From positions 62,001-126,000 of the forward strand of contig NZ_JARXVM010000005.1 of assembly GCF_029892285.1 (NCBI RefSeq): a DNA stretch of 64,000 nucleotides. Reading direction: 5' to 3'. Under the pieces are notes generated by a model. The model saw only the letters and a list, made by a program, of their open reading frames with translations. It was not told the DNA's origin and ran no database searches. The position numbers were made by a program, and so were the translations under genes. Below, piece by piece: positions 35,057 to 46,359 of the stretch (positions within the stretch are counted from its first letter, which is position 1; each line of letters starts with the position of its first letter). The DNA comes from Rhizobium sp. SG_E_25_P2. GTDB lineage: Bacteria; Pseudomonadota; Alphaproteobacteria; Rhizobiales; Rhizobiaceae.

Positions 35057-35902
35057 ATGAATATCGTTTCGAATATGGCGGTGTTCAGTTCGCATCGGGA
35101 GATTCTCGGTCTTCCGGTCTGTGATCTGGGCTGGGCGGACGCCTTCACATTCGTAAACGCGCTCGCGGAAGTCCCGGTGGGACAGACGGTCATCTCCTTC
35201 ATGAATGCGCATAACGCCAATGTCATGTTCAGCGACCGCGGTTATCGCGAAGCGCTGGACCGGCATCTGGTGCTGCCGGATGGCATCGGCGTCGATATCG
35301 CGTCCCTGATGGCCTATGGGGCCGCTTTTCCAGCCAATCTCAACGGCACCGACTTCGTGCCCTCCTTGCTGACCTATATGACGCGGCCGAAGCGCATCGG
35401 GCTGATCGGGGCGCGTCCGGAAATCCTGCTGCGCGCCTGTCGCAATTTCGAAGCGCATGCCCCATGGCATGAGTTCATCCCCATTCATCATGGCTATTTT
35501 CACGAGGACCAGTCCGGGGAAATTCTCGCCGAAGCAGCCAACCTCAAGCTGGATATTCTTCTGGTTGCCATGGGGACGCCGCGTCAGGAAAAATGGATCG
35601 ACCGCCATATTCATCCGGAACATGCGCGCCTGGTTCTCGGCGTTGGCGCTCTGTTTGACTTTGTTGCCGGCGAGGTGCCCCGCGCGCCGATGGTCGTGCG
35701 GAAGATGCGGGTGGAATGGTTCTATCGTTTTCTGCAGGAGCCACGCCGTCTGGCGGGCCGCTACTTCGTCGGCGGGCCACTTTTCCTGTGGCACGTCATC
35801 GCGGATATGGCGAGCCGATTGGCGGCTGGCAATGGTGGAAAAAAGCGTAGCGCGCGATCACGCCGACCGCTGCTGATCAGCAATACCGGCAAGCGGGATT
35901 AA
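35057..35902 (+). CDS. WecG/TagA/CpsF-family glycosyltransferase
   Basis: The product is an N-acetylmannosaminyl- or related glycosyltransferase acting on lipid-linked saccharides. The 281-residue sequence has the family motifs ISFMNAHNANVMFSDRGYRE, VLPDGIGVDIASLMAYG, VAMGTPRQEKWIDRH, LGVGALFDFVAGEVPRAP and RVEWFYRFLQEPRRLAGRYF. A GAGGAG ribosome site precedes the ATG. The family usually serves exopolysaccharide or cell-wall polymer synthesis. The position next to the flagellar block raises but does not prove a surface-glycan role linked to motility. Confidence 0.9.
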   Translation: MNIVSNMAVFSSHREILGLPVCDLGWADAFTFVNALAEVPVGQTVISFMNAHNANVMFSDRGYREALDRHLVLPDGIGVDIASLMAYGAAFPANLNGTDFVPSLLTYMTRPKRIGLIGARPEILLRACRNFEAHAPWHEFIPIHHGYFHEDQSGEILAEAANLKLDILLVAMGTPRQEKWIDRHIHPEHARLVLGVGALFDFVAGEVPRAPMVVRKMRVEWFYRFLQEPRRLAGRYFVGGPLFLWHVIADMASRLAAGNGGKKRSARSRRPLLISNTGKRD

Positions 35903-35975
35903 GGCTTCGTTTACCAAGATGAATGTACAAAGGGTAAAGACGAAGACGATTTTTTAACTCAACCAGAGGCGGCGA

Positions 35976-36620
35976 ATGCACGCGCGCTCCCTGCTCGATT
36001 ATCTCTCAGACGCTGAGCGCGCCCAAAGGGGCGGTCGCCGTGATGCGCGTGACTGGGCGGCGATTCTGGAACGTCTCGAGGAACTCGAGCTCCGCCTCGG
36101 CGATCTTCGAGGCGCGCCACAGCCGCGTGAGGCGTCGGCCACCCGCGACGTAAATGAGCGCCAGGCCTTGCGGGATGAAATCTCGTCTATCCTCAGGCGT
36201 CGCGGCGTTGTGCCGGAGCCGCGTCGCGCCAATCCGCCGCCGCCGCTTGCGCCACGCGACTGGGTCGAGCCGCCGCCGCTCGTCCCGATTTCTGCTTTCC
36301 AACCGCCCGCCGAACGCGCCGATCCCAATCTGCTGAAATTCATCGAGGCGGTACGGCTGCTCGGCCGCGCTGCCGACAGGTACATGTCGGATATTGGCGC
36401 GGAGGGGCGTGACGAAAGCGCACTCGGTCCCGCCCGATCGCCGGAGAGTCCCTCCTATTCGACGCCGTCGCCAACAGCCTCCGCCAAGCCCCCTGCTGAG
36501 CGTCTCCGCATAGAACCGACCAGCGGCTACACAAATGCTGATCTCATCCGGTTGTTGGAAGAGGTCGAGGAATTGCGGCGAACGCTCGCGCAATTGTCGC
36601 CGCGGCGAAATTCCTGCTGA
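35976..36620 (+). CDS. Hypothetical protein with proline-rich centre
   Basis: No family is recognised. The 214-residue product has an N-terminal helix (ARDWAAILERLEELELRLGD), a basic region, a Pro-rich tract (about residues 85-110) and a helix with FIEAVRLLGRAADRYMSDI. After a Ser/Pro linker there is a final coiled-coil helix (ADLIRLLEEVEELRRTLAQL). No signal or membrane segment is seen. A weak AGAGGCGG ribosome site precedes the ATG. An antisense frame spans much of it, but this strand has the better ribosome site and helix pattern. Confidence 0.55.
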   Translation: MHARSLLDYLSDAERAQRGGRRDARDWAAILERLEELELRLGDLRGAPQPREASATRDVNERQALRDEISSILRRRGVVPEPRRANPPPPLAPRDWVEPPPLVPISAFQPPAERADPNLLKFIEAVRLLGRAADRYMSDIGAEGRDESALGPARSPESPSYSTPSPTASAKPPAERLRIEPTSGYTNADLIRLLEEVEELRRTLAQLSPRRNSC

Positions 36621-36749
36621 TGTTCTCTTGATCGCCTCAATCGCGCATGTCACCAATGCGCCGGTCCGGGGCGCGCTGAGACTATCGCATGATTTCAAGC
36701 GAGAATAGGATCGCGCGCATGGATGGGATCTGCGTCGAAGGAGGGCAGT

Positions 36750-37649
36750 TTGGCTCAAATCATTAATGGCGTCGAGGCGGCTGCTGCCGTCATCGACAAG
36801 GTGAAATCGGCGACTGCGGCGTTGCAGACCGACACCGGCGTACAGGCCGGTCTCGCGGTCGTTCTTGTCGGCGAGGATCCCGCGAGCCAGGCCTATGTCG
36901 GCGCCAAGAGCAAGATGGCCAAGGAATGCGGCTTCAAGTCCATTCAACATTCGCTGCCGGTCGACACAACGCAGAAGGACCTGCTTGCTCTGGTCGACGA
37001 ACTCAACGGCGATCCCTCCATTCACGGCATTCTTGTTCAGTTGCCGCTGCCCAAGCATCTCGATTCCGAAGCAGTGATCCAGTCGATCCTGCCGGAAAAG
37101 GATGTGGACGGCCTGCATGTCGTCAATGCCGGCAAGCTCGCGACCGGCGACATCGACACCGGCCTCATCTCCTGCACTCCGGCCGGCGCGTTGATCCTGG
37201 TGCGTTCGGTGCGCGGCGAGGATCTCTCGGGTCTCAACGCCGTGGTGATCGGCCGCTCCAACCTGTTCGGCAAGCCGATGGCGCAACTGCTGCTCACCCG
37301 CAACGCCACAGTGACCACGGCCCATTCCCGCACCAAGGATCTGGCCGCGGTCTGCAAGACCGCCGACATTCTGGTCGCAGCGGTCGGCCGTCCGGAAATG
37401 GTCAAGGCTGATTGGGTGAAGCCGGGCGCGACGGTGATCGATGTCGGCATCAACCGTGTTCCTGCCCCTGAAAAAGGCGAAGGCAAGACCAAGCTCGTCG
37501 GCGATTGCGACTTCGGCTCCTGCGAGCCCGTGGCCGGCGCCATCACGCCGGTGCCGAAGGGCGTGGGTCCTATGACCATCGCCATGCTGATGGCCAATAC
37601 GGTGATTGCCGCCCATCGCAAGCTCGGCAAAACAGCGCCGAAGTTCTGA
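36750..37649 (+). CDS. folD: FolD, methylenetetrahydrofolate dehydrogenase/cyclohydrolase
   Basis: FolD interconverts 5,10-methylene-, methenyl- and 10-formyl-tetrahydrofolate in one-carbon metabolism. The likely start is TTG at 36750, giving 299 residues ([14 protein letters not shown]), because a strong AAGGAGG (36738-36744) lies five bases upstream. The in-frame ATG at 36723 lies before this ribosome site. Motifs include [32 protein letters not shown], the cofactor loop [18 protein letters not shown] and the terminal [20 protein letters not shown]. It converges with the diguanylate cyclase gene. Confidence 0.96.
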   Translation: MAQIINGVEAAAAVIDKVKSATAALQTDTGVQAGLAVVLVGEDPASQAYVGAKSKMAKECGFKSIQHSLPVDTTQKDLLALVDELNGDPSIHGILVQLPLPKHLDSEAVIQSILPEKDVDGLHVVNAGKLATGDIDTGLISCTPAGALILVRSVRGEDLSGLNAVVIGRSNLFGKPMAQLLLTRNATVTTAHSRTKDLAAVCKTADILVAAVGRPEMVKADWVKPGATVIDVGINRVPAPEKGEGKTKLVGDCDFGSCEPVAGAITPVPKGVGPMTIAMLMANTVIAAHRKLGKTAPKF

Positions 37650-37674
37650 ACACGGAAGGGGCTTTCCGCCCCGC

Positions 37675-39357
37675 CTATTCTCCGCTGGCCACCACGCGGT
37701 TGCGACCCAGCCGCTTGGCGGCGAAAAGTCGCTGATCGGCGATTTGCAGGGCGGTGCGGGCGTCCGCTGCCTCATAATGGGTGGCGATCCCGATGCTGAC
37801 GGTTACGCCAAGCCCCTTGGCGATTTGCGCCCAGGGCCAGGCGGCGATCAGGCTGCGCAGTCTTTCGCAGAGAGCGTCGGCGGTGGGCATGTCCGTTCCA
37901 TGCATGAGAATGGCGAATTCTTCGCCGCCAAAGCGAACGATCGTGTCGGTTTGGCGCGCTCTCTCACCCATGACGATGGAAACCTGCCGCAAAACCTTGT
38001 CGCCGATCATGTGTGAGCATGTGTCGTTGATTGTCTTGAAGTGATCAATATCGACCATGGCGATGGCGAATGGCTGGGAGTTCTCATCGAATTCGCTGAG
38101 GAGGGTCTCCAGGCGCCGTCGATTGAACAACCCCGTCAGGGGATCGAGATTCGCGGCTTCCGCCAGCATTTCCGCCCGGCGTTGTAATTCCTGATAAGAG
38201 GACGCGATGTCCTGAGACCGCTTCACCTCGATATCCAGCAAGGCCCTGAGCTTGTCGGTCTCATAGCGGATTTCAGCGATGCGCGCCTGCTGCTGGATTT
38301 TTTCGCCGCTGAACTGCAGCTGGATAGTGTGGTATTTCTTGTAGGCGGCCAGAGCGGCTTTGTAATCTCCGAGACCCTCATAGGCGTCGCTGAGATGTTT
38401 GTTTGCGAGCATCGTTGTTTCGGCTTGGCTGGAGGTCCTACCGAGTTCGAGCGCTTCCTGGATGGGCGCCAAGGCCTCGTCGTAACGCCCGAGAGATATC
38501 AGCGATCTGGTCAGCTCTAAAAGGAAATGGCCTTTTCCCCGATCCGAGTCGTCACCGATAACAGACTGATAGCGGATGAGATATTGTTCTGCAGCGTCGT
38601 AGTCGTGAGCAATGTTGCTGTATTCCGCCATATTGCCGAGGCAAAGCCTCTGGGCCCAGATGTCTTGCAACTCCATGGCAAGGGAATGCGACATCGCGGT
38701 GTATTCGAGGGCCTTGTTCACCAGATGGCTGGCCGCCGGGTTATCTCCTGTTTCAACCGCGGCGTAAGCAGCTTCGGCCCAAGCCCCGCCGAGATTGATC
38801 AACCACCAGCATTCAAAGGCGCGATCGCCAGCTTCCCTCGCCAGCGCCACAGCGCGGGAACAATAGTCGATGGCTTGTTCCGGCTGGTGGGAAAGCCAGA
38901 AAATCACCCCGATCACATTAATGGCGAGAGACCGGCTCCTGGCGTCCCCGCTGCTGTCGGCCAGATTGAGCGCGGAGGCGGCTGTGTCGATCGCATCTTC
39001 AAAGCGTCCGATTTCCTGAAGCAGCCACGCCCTGATGGCCAGCGCATTCGCCTCTTGCGCCCGCTCGCCGATCTCCCTCCACCTCGTCTCGGCCTCGCGC
39101 GCATAGTTGAGACCCGTTTCTGTATTGCCAAGCTGAAAGCAATACCATGCCATATCCAGTGCGGCGCGCGCACGGTTTGGCTGGGTGTCGATATCCGATG
39201 ATCCGTGAAACACAGCTGCAGCAAGCGCAAAAGCCTCTTTCGAACGCCCGGTGCAGCCGAGACGCCAGGCCTCGTCCAATGCCAGGCCCGCGTCGTTGTC
39301 TCTCGGTGAAGCGTTGTTGGCCTCTAGGGTCGAATTCAACAGTCCTGTTCCCGCCAT
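37675..39357 (-). CDS. Diguanylate cyclase with TPR-like sensor region
   Basis: The product makes cyclic di-GMP, which usually lowers motility. The 560-residue protein has a TPR-like helical N-terminal region (about 30-350, repeated helix pairs such as ALIPIQ-type ALAPIQEALELGR and AYEGLGDYKAALAAYKKYHT). A coiled coil follows, then a GGDEF domain (about 390-560). The active site is intact (RFGGEEFAIL), and an RQTD inhibitory site lies exactly five residues before it. No membrane segment is seen, so it is probably cytoplasmic. The location beside the flagellar block suits a motility link. Confidence 0.92.
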   Translation of the reverse strand: MAGTGLLNSTLEANNASPRDNDAGLALDEAWRLGCTGRSKEAFALAAAVFHGSSDIDTQPNRARAALDMAWYCFQLGNTETGLNYAREAETRWREIGERAQEANALAIRAWLLQEIGRFEDAIDTAASALNLADSSGDARSRSLAINVIGVIFWLSHQPEQAIDYCSRAVALAREAGDRAFECWWLINLGGAWAEAAYAAVETGDNPAASHLVNKALEYTAMSHSLAMELQDIWAQRLCLGNMAEYSNIAHDYDAAEQYLIRYQSVIGDDSDRGKGHFLLELTRSLISLGRYDEALAPIQEALELGRTSSQAETTMLANKHLSDAYEGLGDYKAALAAYKKYHTIQLQFSGEKIQQQARIAEIRYETDKLRALLDIEVKRSQDIASSYQELQRRAEMLAEAANLDPLTGLFNRRRLETLLSEFDENSQPFAIAMVDIDHFKTINDTCSHMIGDKVLRQVSIVMGERARQTDTIVRFGGEEFAILMHGTDMPTADALCERLRSLIAAWPWAQIAKGLGVTVSIGIATHYEAADARTALQIADQRLFAAKRLGRNRVVASGE

Positions 39358-39548
39358 GCGCCGTTTCTACACGTCGATCCCGCCACTTTAGTCAGCAATC
39401 ATATGTCGCTGCGAGTTTACGGATAGAGAATTAAGATATTGAACCGGCGTATAGCCAAAACTCGCAGTCTTCGCCCTGCTTGAGGCGGGTTTGAACTGCT
39501 CCATATTGGGAGCGCATGGACGCTGTGCGGGCGTAGCGCGCGGGCCGA

Positions 39549-40034
39549 TCAATCCGCCCAGGCGAGCGACATGAGCATCAGATCCACTTGCGCCCCGTCT
39601 GGACGCCTGCCTCCTTTGGGCAGCAACCTTTCCTCGCGGAAACCCGCCTGCCGGTAGACGTGAATGGCGCGTTCATTATAGGTCGCGACCCGCAGCATAA
39701 GCCGCCGTGCAGGCGAGCCTTCAAACACCAGGCGTATGAGCCGCGCCAGCAGCGCCGAGCCCACGCCAGTGCCCGGATCCCGCACGATAAACCGGTTGAT
39801 CATCACGTCGCCTGAGGATGACCCCATGCCGCTGAGCGCGACAAAGGCCTGAGGGCGTCCATTGGCGTCATCGAGGACCAGATAGAGATAGCCGGGCGTT
39901 GAGAGATTGCGATGGTGTTCCTGCTCGTTCCATCGCCCAACCAACCGGTCATAGCCGGGCTGACGTTCGATCTCCATGATCGCCGGGATGTCGGCGGCGT
40001 TGGCGCGGCGGAGATCATCGAGCCGGCTCCACAT
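39549..40034 (-). CDS. GNAT-family acetyltransferase (copy 1)
   Basis: The product is a GCN5-related N-acetyltransferase of unknown substrate. The ATG at 40034 has a GAAAGGA ribosome site and gives 161 residues. An upstream ATG at 40076 overlaps the previous gene and lacks a ribosome site. Visible features are LRRANAADIPAIMEIERQPG at the start, the acetyl-CoA loop VRDPGTGVGSALLARLIRLV and the terminal YRQAGFREE. It is a tandem relative of the gene upstream. Confidence 0.85.
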   Translation of the reverse strand: MWSRLDDLRRANAADIPAIMEIERQPGYDRLVGRWNEQEHHRNLSTPGYLYLVLDDANGRPQAFVALSGMGSSSGDVMINRFIVRDPGTGVGSALLARLIRLVFEGSPARRLMLRVATYNERAIHVYRQAGFREERLLPKGGRRPDGAQVDLMLMSLAWAD

Positions 40035-40060
40035 GGCCTTGTCCTTTCCCCGGTTCAGCC

Positions 40061-40555
40061 CTATTTTGCCGCCCATTCTGGCCGCAACAGCGACATCAGC
40101 GCAAGATCGACGCGTTGGCCATCCGGCAGCGCATAGGCCTCGCGCATCACGCCTTCGCGCTTGAGCCCGCAGGCCTCATAAGCGCGCCGGGCGCGGTCAT
40201 TGGTGATGATATGGTCCAGCCAGAAGCGATGCGTCGTCGTTTCGTTAAACACCCAGGCGATGACGTCGTTCAGCAGCCGGCGTCCCGCGCCCTTGCCGGG
40301 ATCGGCCACCGCGATGCGCTTCAGGCAGGTATTGCCCATGATGTTGGTGAGGTCTCGCAGGATCGCGAAGCCGCCGATGGCTCCGGTCTCATCGACAGAA
40401 ACCAGATAGGCGTAATCCGGGTCGTTGAGCGCGCGGGCGTGGAATTCGGCCGAGGACCGGCCCACCACCATCTCATAGCCCGGCAGGCGCTCGATCTCCA
40501 TGATGCGGGCGAGATCTGCTTCGCCGGCGCGGCGGAGGGAGGGCTGGTTGGTCAT
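40061..40555 (-). CDS. GNAT-family acetyltransferase (copy 2)
   Basis: The product is a 164-residue GCN5-related acetyltransferase. It shares with the downstream copy the start pattern LRRAGEADLARIMEIERLPG, the acetyl-CoA loop VADPGKGAGRRLLNDVIAWV and the end GQRVDLALMSL. The two genes therefore arose by tandem duplication and then diverged strongly in the substrate side. The substrate cannot be inferred. Confidence 0.86.
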   Translation of the reverse strand: MTNQPSLRRAGEADLARIMEIERLPGYEMVVGRSSAEFHARALNDPDYAYLVSVDETGAIGGFAILRDLTNIMGNTCLKRIAVADPGKGAGRRLLNDVIAWVFNETTTHRFWLDHIITNDRARRAYEACGLKREGVMREAYALPDGQRVDLALMSLLRPEWAAK

Positions 40556-40724
40556 CTAAAAATCCTTGCTCGATACCGGAAGATGGTGTCCGGCGCAGGA
40601 TGTCTAGCACAAAGGGGAACGACAGGTCATCGATCCCTCGCGCATCGCACAGGCGATGAACGCGGGCGATCGACGACGATTGTGAAGAGGGGAGGGCGGG
40701 TTCATGCGCCACTCCCCAAAAATG

Positions 40725-42542
<1,818 letters not shown>

Positions 42543-42599
42543 GATGGTTCCTTTCGGCTGTCGGTGGCGAAGTCATGCTCCGCCCGGTGGGGCGCGCCG

Positions 42600-43298
42600 T
42601 CAGGGCGCCCAGTAGATCTGGGTTTCGGACGCAGCATTCGCAATCACGCGCCCGATCGGGAACGCGCTTGCGGCGCCTTCGGCGAGCGCCTGGTCGATGA
42701 CCGGCTTCTTGGCGGCGCCTTCGATATGCAGGACCAGCAATCGGGCGTCCTGCATCGCCGAGAAGGTGAAGGTCAGCCGGGTCTCGCCTGCGCCTTCAGC
42801 GTCCATGGTGATAACGCTGCGGCGCGTCTTCGGGTTCAGCGCCTGTTCGAGATTGTTGCCGCCGGGAAAGAACGACGCCGTATGGCCGTCGCCGCCCATG
42901 CCGAGAACCACGACGTCGAACGGCCGGATGATCCGGTCGGCGTCGCCGGTGGCGACCATCGCTGCGTCTTCCGCGTCTGCGACGGCATGATAGAGCGGCA
43001 CAAGTTTCGCGCGGGCGGCAGCGCCGACCCGGAGATTTTCGGCCACCAGCTTGTGGTTGGAGCGTTCGTTGGTCTCAGGCACGAAACGCTCGTCGACCAA
43101 AGTGATGGTTACCTTCGACCAGTCGAGTTCCTTGGACGACAGCGCCTTGAAGAAGGCCTTGGGCGTCGAGCCGCCGGAGACGGCGATGGAGGCCGCTCCG
43201 CGCGCCGCGATGCCGTCGGCAAGCGCGCCCGCCACCCGTCCGGCAAGGGCGTCGGCGAGCGCCGCGCCATTGTCGAAGATATGGAATTGATGAGCCAT
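42600..43298 (-). CDS. pgl: Pgl, 6-phosphogluconolactonase
   Basis: Pgl hydrolyses 6-phosphogluconolactone between Zwf and Edd. The 232-residue product has the family motifs IAVSGGSTPKAFFKALSSKE, TLVDERFVPETNERSNHKLV and LGMGGDGHTASFFPGG. It lies 22 bp after zwf and 57 bp before edd. Confidence 0.95.
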   Translation of the reverse strand: MAHQFHIFDNGAALADALAGRVAGALADGIAARGAASIAVSGGSTPKAFFKALSSKELDWSKVTITLVDERFVPETNERSNHKLVAENLRVGAAARAKLVPLYHAVADAEDAAMVATGDADRIIRPFDVVVLGMGGDGHTASFFPGGNNLEQALNPKTRRSVITMDAEGAGETRLTFTFSAMQDARLLVLHIEGAAKKPVIDQALAEGAASAFPIGRVIANAASETQIYWAP

Positions 43299-43320
43299 GG
43301 GCGGGTTCCTGTCCTCTAGG

Positions 43321-44790
43321 TCATTCGTGCCAGGTGCGGCCGTCGCGTTCGATCAGCGCGATCGAATGGCTCGGGCCCCAGGTGCCGGCGGTGTAGCCCT
43401 GTACCGGCTGTCCGGTCTCTTCCCAGGCCTTGAGGATCGGGTCGACCCAGCGCCATGCCGCCTCGACTTCGTCGCGGCGCATGAACAGCGTCTGGTTCGA
43501 TCGGATGACATCGAGCAGCAGTCGCTCATAGGCGTCCGGATTGCGCACGTCGAAGGCCTGGGCGAAGCTCATATCGAGCGACACTTCACGCAGGCGCATG
43601 CCGCCCGGGCCCGGATCCTTGATCATCAGCGACTGCTTGACGCCTTCGTCCGGCTGCAGGCGGATGATCAACTGGTTCTCGGAGATGCGGCCCGCCGACG
43701 AATCGAAGATCGAATGCGGGATCGGCTTGAAGGTGATGACGATTTCCGACACGCGAGCCGCCAGCCGTTTGCCGGTGCGCAGGTAGAAAGGCACGCCCGC
43801 CCAGCGCCAGTTGCCGATTTCGGCCTTGATGGCAACATAGGTCTCGGTGTTGGACACGCCACCTTCGAGTTCTTCCAGATAGCCGCGCACTGCGCCCTTT
43901 TCAGACGCGCCGGCGCGATACTGGCCGCGCACGGTGAACTTGTCGGCATTGGAGGCGTCGATGGTCTTCAGCGCCCGCAGCACCTTCAGCTTTTCGTCGC
44001 GCACCGCTTCCGCCGCCATGGAGGAGGGGGCTTCCATCGCCACCAGGCAGAGAAGCTGCAGCATGTGGTTTTGCACCATGTCGCGCAGCGCGCCCGCTTT
44101 GTCGTAATAGCCGGCTCGATTTTCCAGGCCGACCGATTCCGCCACGGTGATCTGCACATGGTCGATATGGGCGGAGTTCCACAGCGGCTCATAGAGCGCG
44201 TTGGCGAAGCGCAGCGCCATCAGGTTCTGCACCGTCTCTTTGCCGAGATAGTGATCGATGCGGTAGATCTGCTCTTCGCGGAACACCTTGCCGATCGTGT
44301 CATTGAGTTCGAGCGCCGAAGCGAGGTCGCGGCCGATCGGCTTTTCCACCACGATGCGCGTGTTCTTGGTGATCAGCTTGTGATCGCGGATGCGCTCGGA
44401 AATAGGGCCGAAAATGGCCGGCCCGACAGCCAGGTAGAAGGCGCGGACCCGGTCCTTGCCCTCGTCGAGCAGCTTGCGCAGACTGTCCCAGCCTTTTTCC
44501 GAGCCGGCGTCGACAGAGACATAGAACAGACGCGCAGTGAAGCGGGCGACGGCCTCTTCGGTATATTCGCCGGGCTTCAGGAACTTCTTCAGCGCCTCGG
44601 CTGCGAATTTACGATAATCGTCATGGCTGAGGTCGCCGCGCGATGCGCCGATGATGCGCGTCGGTTCGGTGAACTGACCGGCTTCCTGGCGATGAAAGAG
44701 CGCCGGCAGAAGCTTCCGCTCGGCGAGGTCGCCCGTGCCGCCAAAGACGACATAATCGAAAGGTTCGACGGGAATGATCTGGCTGCTCAT
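43321..44790 (-). CDS. zwf: Zwf, glucose-6-phosphate 1-dehydrogenase
   Basis: Zwf oxidises glucose 6-phosphate with NAD(P)+. The ATG at 44790 has AGGAGAAGAG upstream and gives 489 residues, the usual length. An in-frame ATG at 44826 lacks a ribosome site. Motifs are the nucleotide loop [19 protein letters not shown] near the start and the active-site [20 protein letters not shown]. It is the first gene of the zwf-pgl-edd unit. Confidence 0.97.
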   Translation of the reverse strand: MSSQIIPVEPFDYVVFGGTGDLAERKLLPALFHRQEAGQFTEPTRIIGASRGDLSHDDYRKFAAEALKKFLKPGEYTEEAVARFTARLFYVSVDAGSEKGWDSLRKLLDEGKDRVRAFYLAVGPAIFGPISERIRDHKLITKNTRIVVEKPIGRDLASALELNDTIGKVFREEQIYRIDHYLGKETVQNLMALRFANALYEPLWNSAHIDHVQITVAESVGLENRAGYYDKAGALRDMVQNHMLQLLCLVAMEAPSSMAAEAVRDEKLKVLRALKTIDASNADKFTVRGQYRAGASEKGAVRGYLEELEGGVSNTETYVAIKAEIGNWRWAGVPFYLRTGKRLAARVSEIVITFKPIPHSIFDSSAGRISENQLIIRLQPDEGVKQSLMIKDPGPGGMRLREVSLDMSFAQAFDVRNPDAYERLLLDVIRSNQTLFMRRDEVEAAWRWVDPILKAWEETGQPVQGYTAGTWGPSHSIALIERDGRTWHE

Positions 44791-44917
44791 GGACGTTCTC
44801 TTCTCCTGATCGGGCGTGTTTGTCATAATCTAATCGATTTAAAAATTCCAGTGCCCTGATGCGCTTTTCTCGTGAAAAGCGTCTGCGGCAAGGGTTGCGT
44901 CGTGTCTCGGCCGCCGC

Positions 44918-46204
44918 TCACAGGCGGTCGAGCATCGAGAACCAGGTGAGCGCCAGAAACAGGAGCGGCGCCCGGAACTTTGCGCCGCCGGGGAAGGGCG
45001 GCACGTTGAACGATCGGTACAGCTCAAGATCGGTCGCCTTGCCCGAGATCATATCGGCATAGAGCTTGCCACAATAGTTTGACAGCATCACGCCATGGCC
45101 GGAATAACCGCCGATAGACGTGACATGCGGCATCACCTCGCGCACGAAGGGCTGGCGGGGCAGGGTAATGCCTACATAACCGCCCCAGCCATGGGTGAGC
45201 TTGACATCCTTGAGTTCCGGATAGATCTCGGTGATCTGCCGGCGGATATGGGTGGTGATGTCGTCTGGTTTTTCCGAGGAATAAATCTCCCGGCCGCCGA
45301 ACAACAGCCGGTTGTCTTTTGATTTGCGGAAATAGCGCACCACGAAGCGCGAATCGCAGACCGATTCGCCGCCTGGGATGACGCCGGGAAAATCGTCGAG
45401 CGGCGGCGTCGCGCCGATGAAGGAGCCGATCGGCATCACATGCGCCGCAGTGACCGGCTCCAGATTGCCAATATAGGAATTGGTGGCGATCAGCGCCTTG
45501 CCCGCCGTTATCGTTCCGCGCGGCGTCTGGACGCGAACCTTGCCGCCCTCGGATGTGATCGCGCTCGCCCCAGTCATTTCATGCACTTTGGCGCCGGCGC
45601 GGGCAGCGGCTTTTCCAAGCCCCACCAGCAGCTTCATCGGATGAACATGGCCTGTGCCGGCATCCCGGACGCCGAAATGAAAGCGGTTCGATCCGACCTT
45701 TTGCGCTGTCTCCTGCTTGTCCATGAAATGCAGATGCGGATAGTCATAGCGCTCCGCTGCGATCTCGGCATTGGCGCGGAAGTCCTTCTCCATGCGGGCC
45801 TTGTGCGCCACGATCATGTGGCCGGGCTGGTAATCCATGTCGATATTTTCGCGGGCGGTAAAATCGAACAGATGCGCCTTGGCGGCCTCGCCCATCTTGA
45901 ACAGCGCGCGGGAGCGTTCGAGGCCGATTTCCTCCTCCACTTCCTCCGGCCACCAGCGCTGGCCGGTGCCGAGTTGGCCGCCATTGCGGCCCGATCCGCC
46001 GTCGCCCAGCCGATGCGCCTCGATCAATCGAACATCCACACCGGCGAGGGCCAGGGTGTAGGCAGCCTGAAGCCCAGTGAAGCCCCCGCCGATGATAACG
46101 ACATCAGTCTGAGTCGAACCCTCAAGAGGAGGGTATTCCGGTCGGTCGTCGACCGATGCTTCATACCACGAGATGCCGGGAGAGATCGGGCTTTGCCATG
46201 CCAT
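44918..46204 (-). CDS. FAD-dependent oxidoreductase, PuuB-like
   Basis: The product is a DAO-family flavoenzyme most like gamma-glutamylputrescine oxidase. The ATG at 46204 gives 428 residues (MAWQSPISPGISWYEASV); an upstream ATG at 46303 adds residues unlike the family. The FAD loop VVIIGGGFTGLQAAYTLALA lies near residues 35-54, followed by GRNGGQLGTGQRWWPEEVEE. C-terminal SIGGYSGHGVMLSNYCGKLY is the second flavin region. A PuuA-like glutamine synthetase lies 11 kb to the right, consistent with polyamine use. The exact substrate is not proven. Confidence 0.85.
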   Translation of the reverse strand: MAWQSPISPGISWYEASVDDRPEYPPLEGSTQTDVVIIGGGFTGLQAAYTLALAGVDVRLIEAHRLGDGGSGRNGGQLGTGQRWWPEEVEEEIGLERSRALFKMGEAAKAHLFDFTARENIDMDYQPGHMIVAHKARMEKDFRANAEIAAERYDYPHLHFMDKQETAQKVGSNRFHFGVRDAGTGHVHPMKLLVGLGKAAARAGAKVHEMTGASAITSEGGKVRVQTPRGTITAGKALIATNSYIGNLEPVTAAHVMPIGSFIGATPPLDDFPGVIPGGESVCDSRFVVRYFRKSKDNRLLFGGREIYSSEKPDDITTHIRRQITEIYPELKDVKLTHGWGGYVGITLPRQPFVREVMPHVTSIGGYSGHGVMLSNYCGKLYADMISGKATDLELYRSFNVPPFPGGAKFRAPLLFLALTWFSMLDRL

Positions 46205-46298
46205 GATAAACCTTTTTCGCTGCATCCGGTCGAGCCGGACGGCATTTGATAGCGTGAAAAGCAGTTGAGCGGCAAGCCACGGGCCTGCGGCCTCTGGG

Positions 46299-46335
46299 CG
46301 CAAAATAACAAAGCGGGCGACGACGCGCCCGCTTT
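46299..46335 (-). terminator. Terminator of chemoreceptor 1
   Basis: On the minus strand a perfect 9-bp stem (AAGCGGGCG / CGCCCGCTT, 46311-46319 with 46326-46334) is followed by the T-rich TTGTTATTTTG. It lies 25 bp after the receptor stop. Confidence 0.8.
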
Positions 46336-46359
46336 CCGATCATATGGACGACGGACCGA

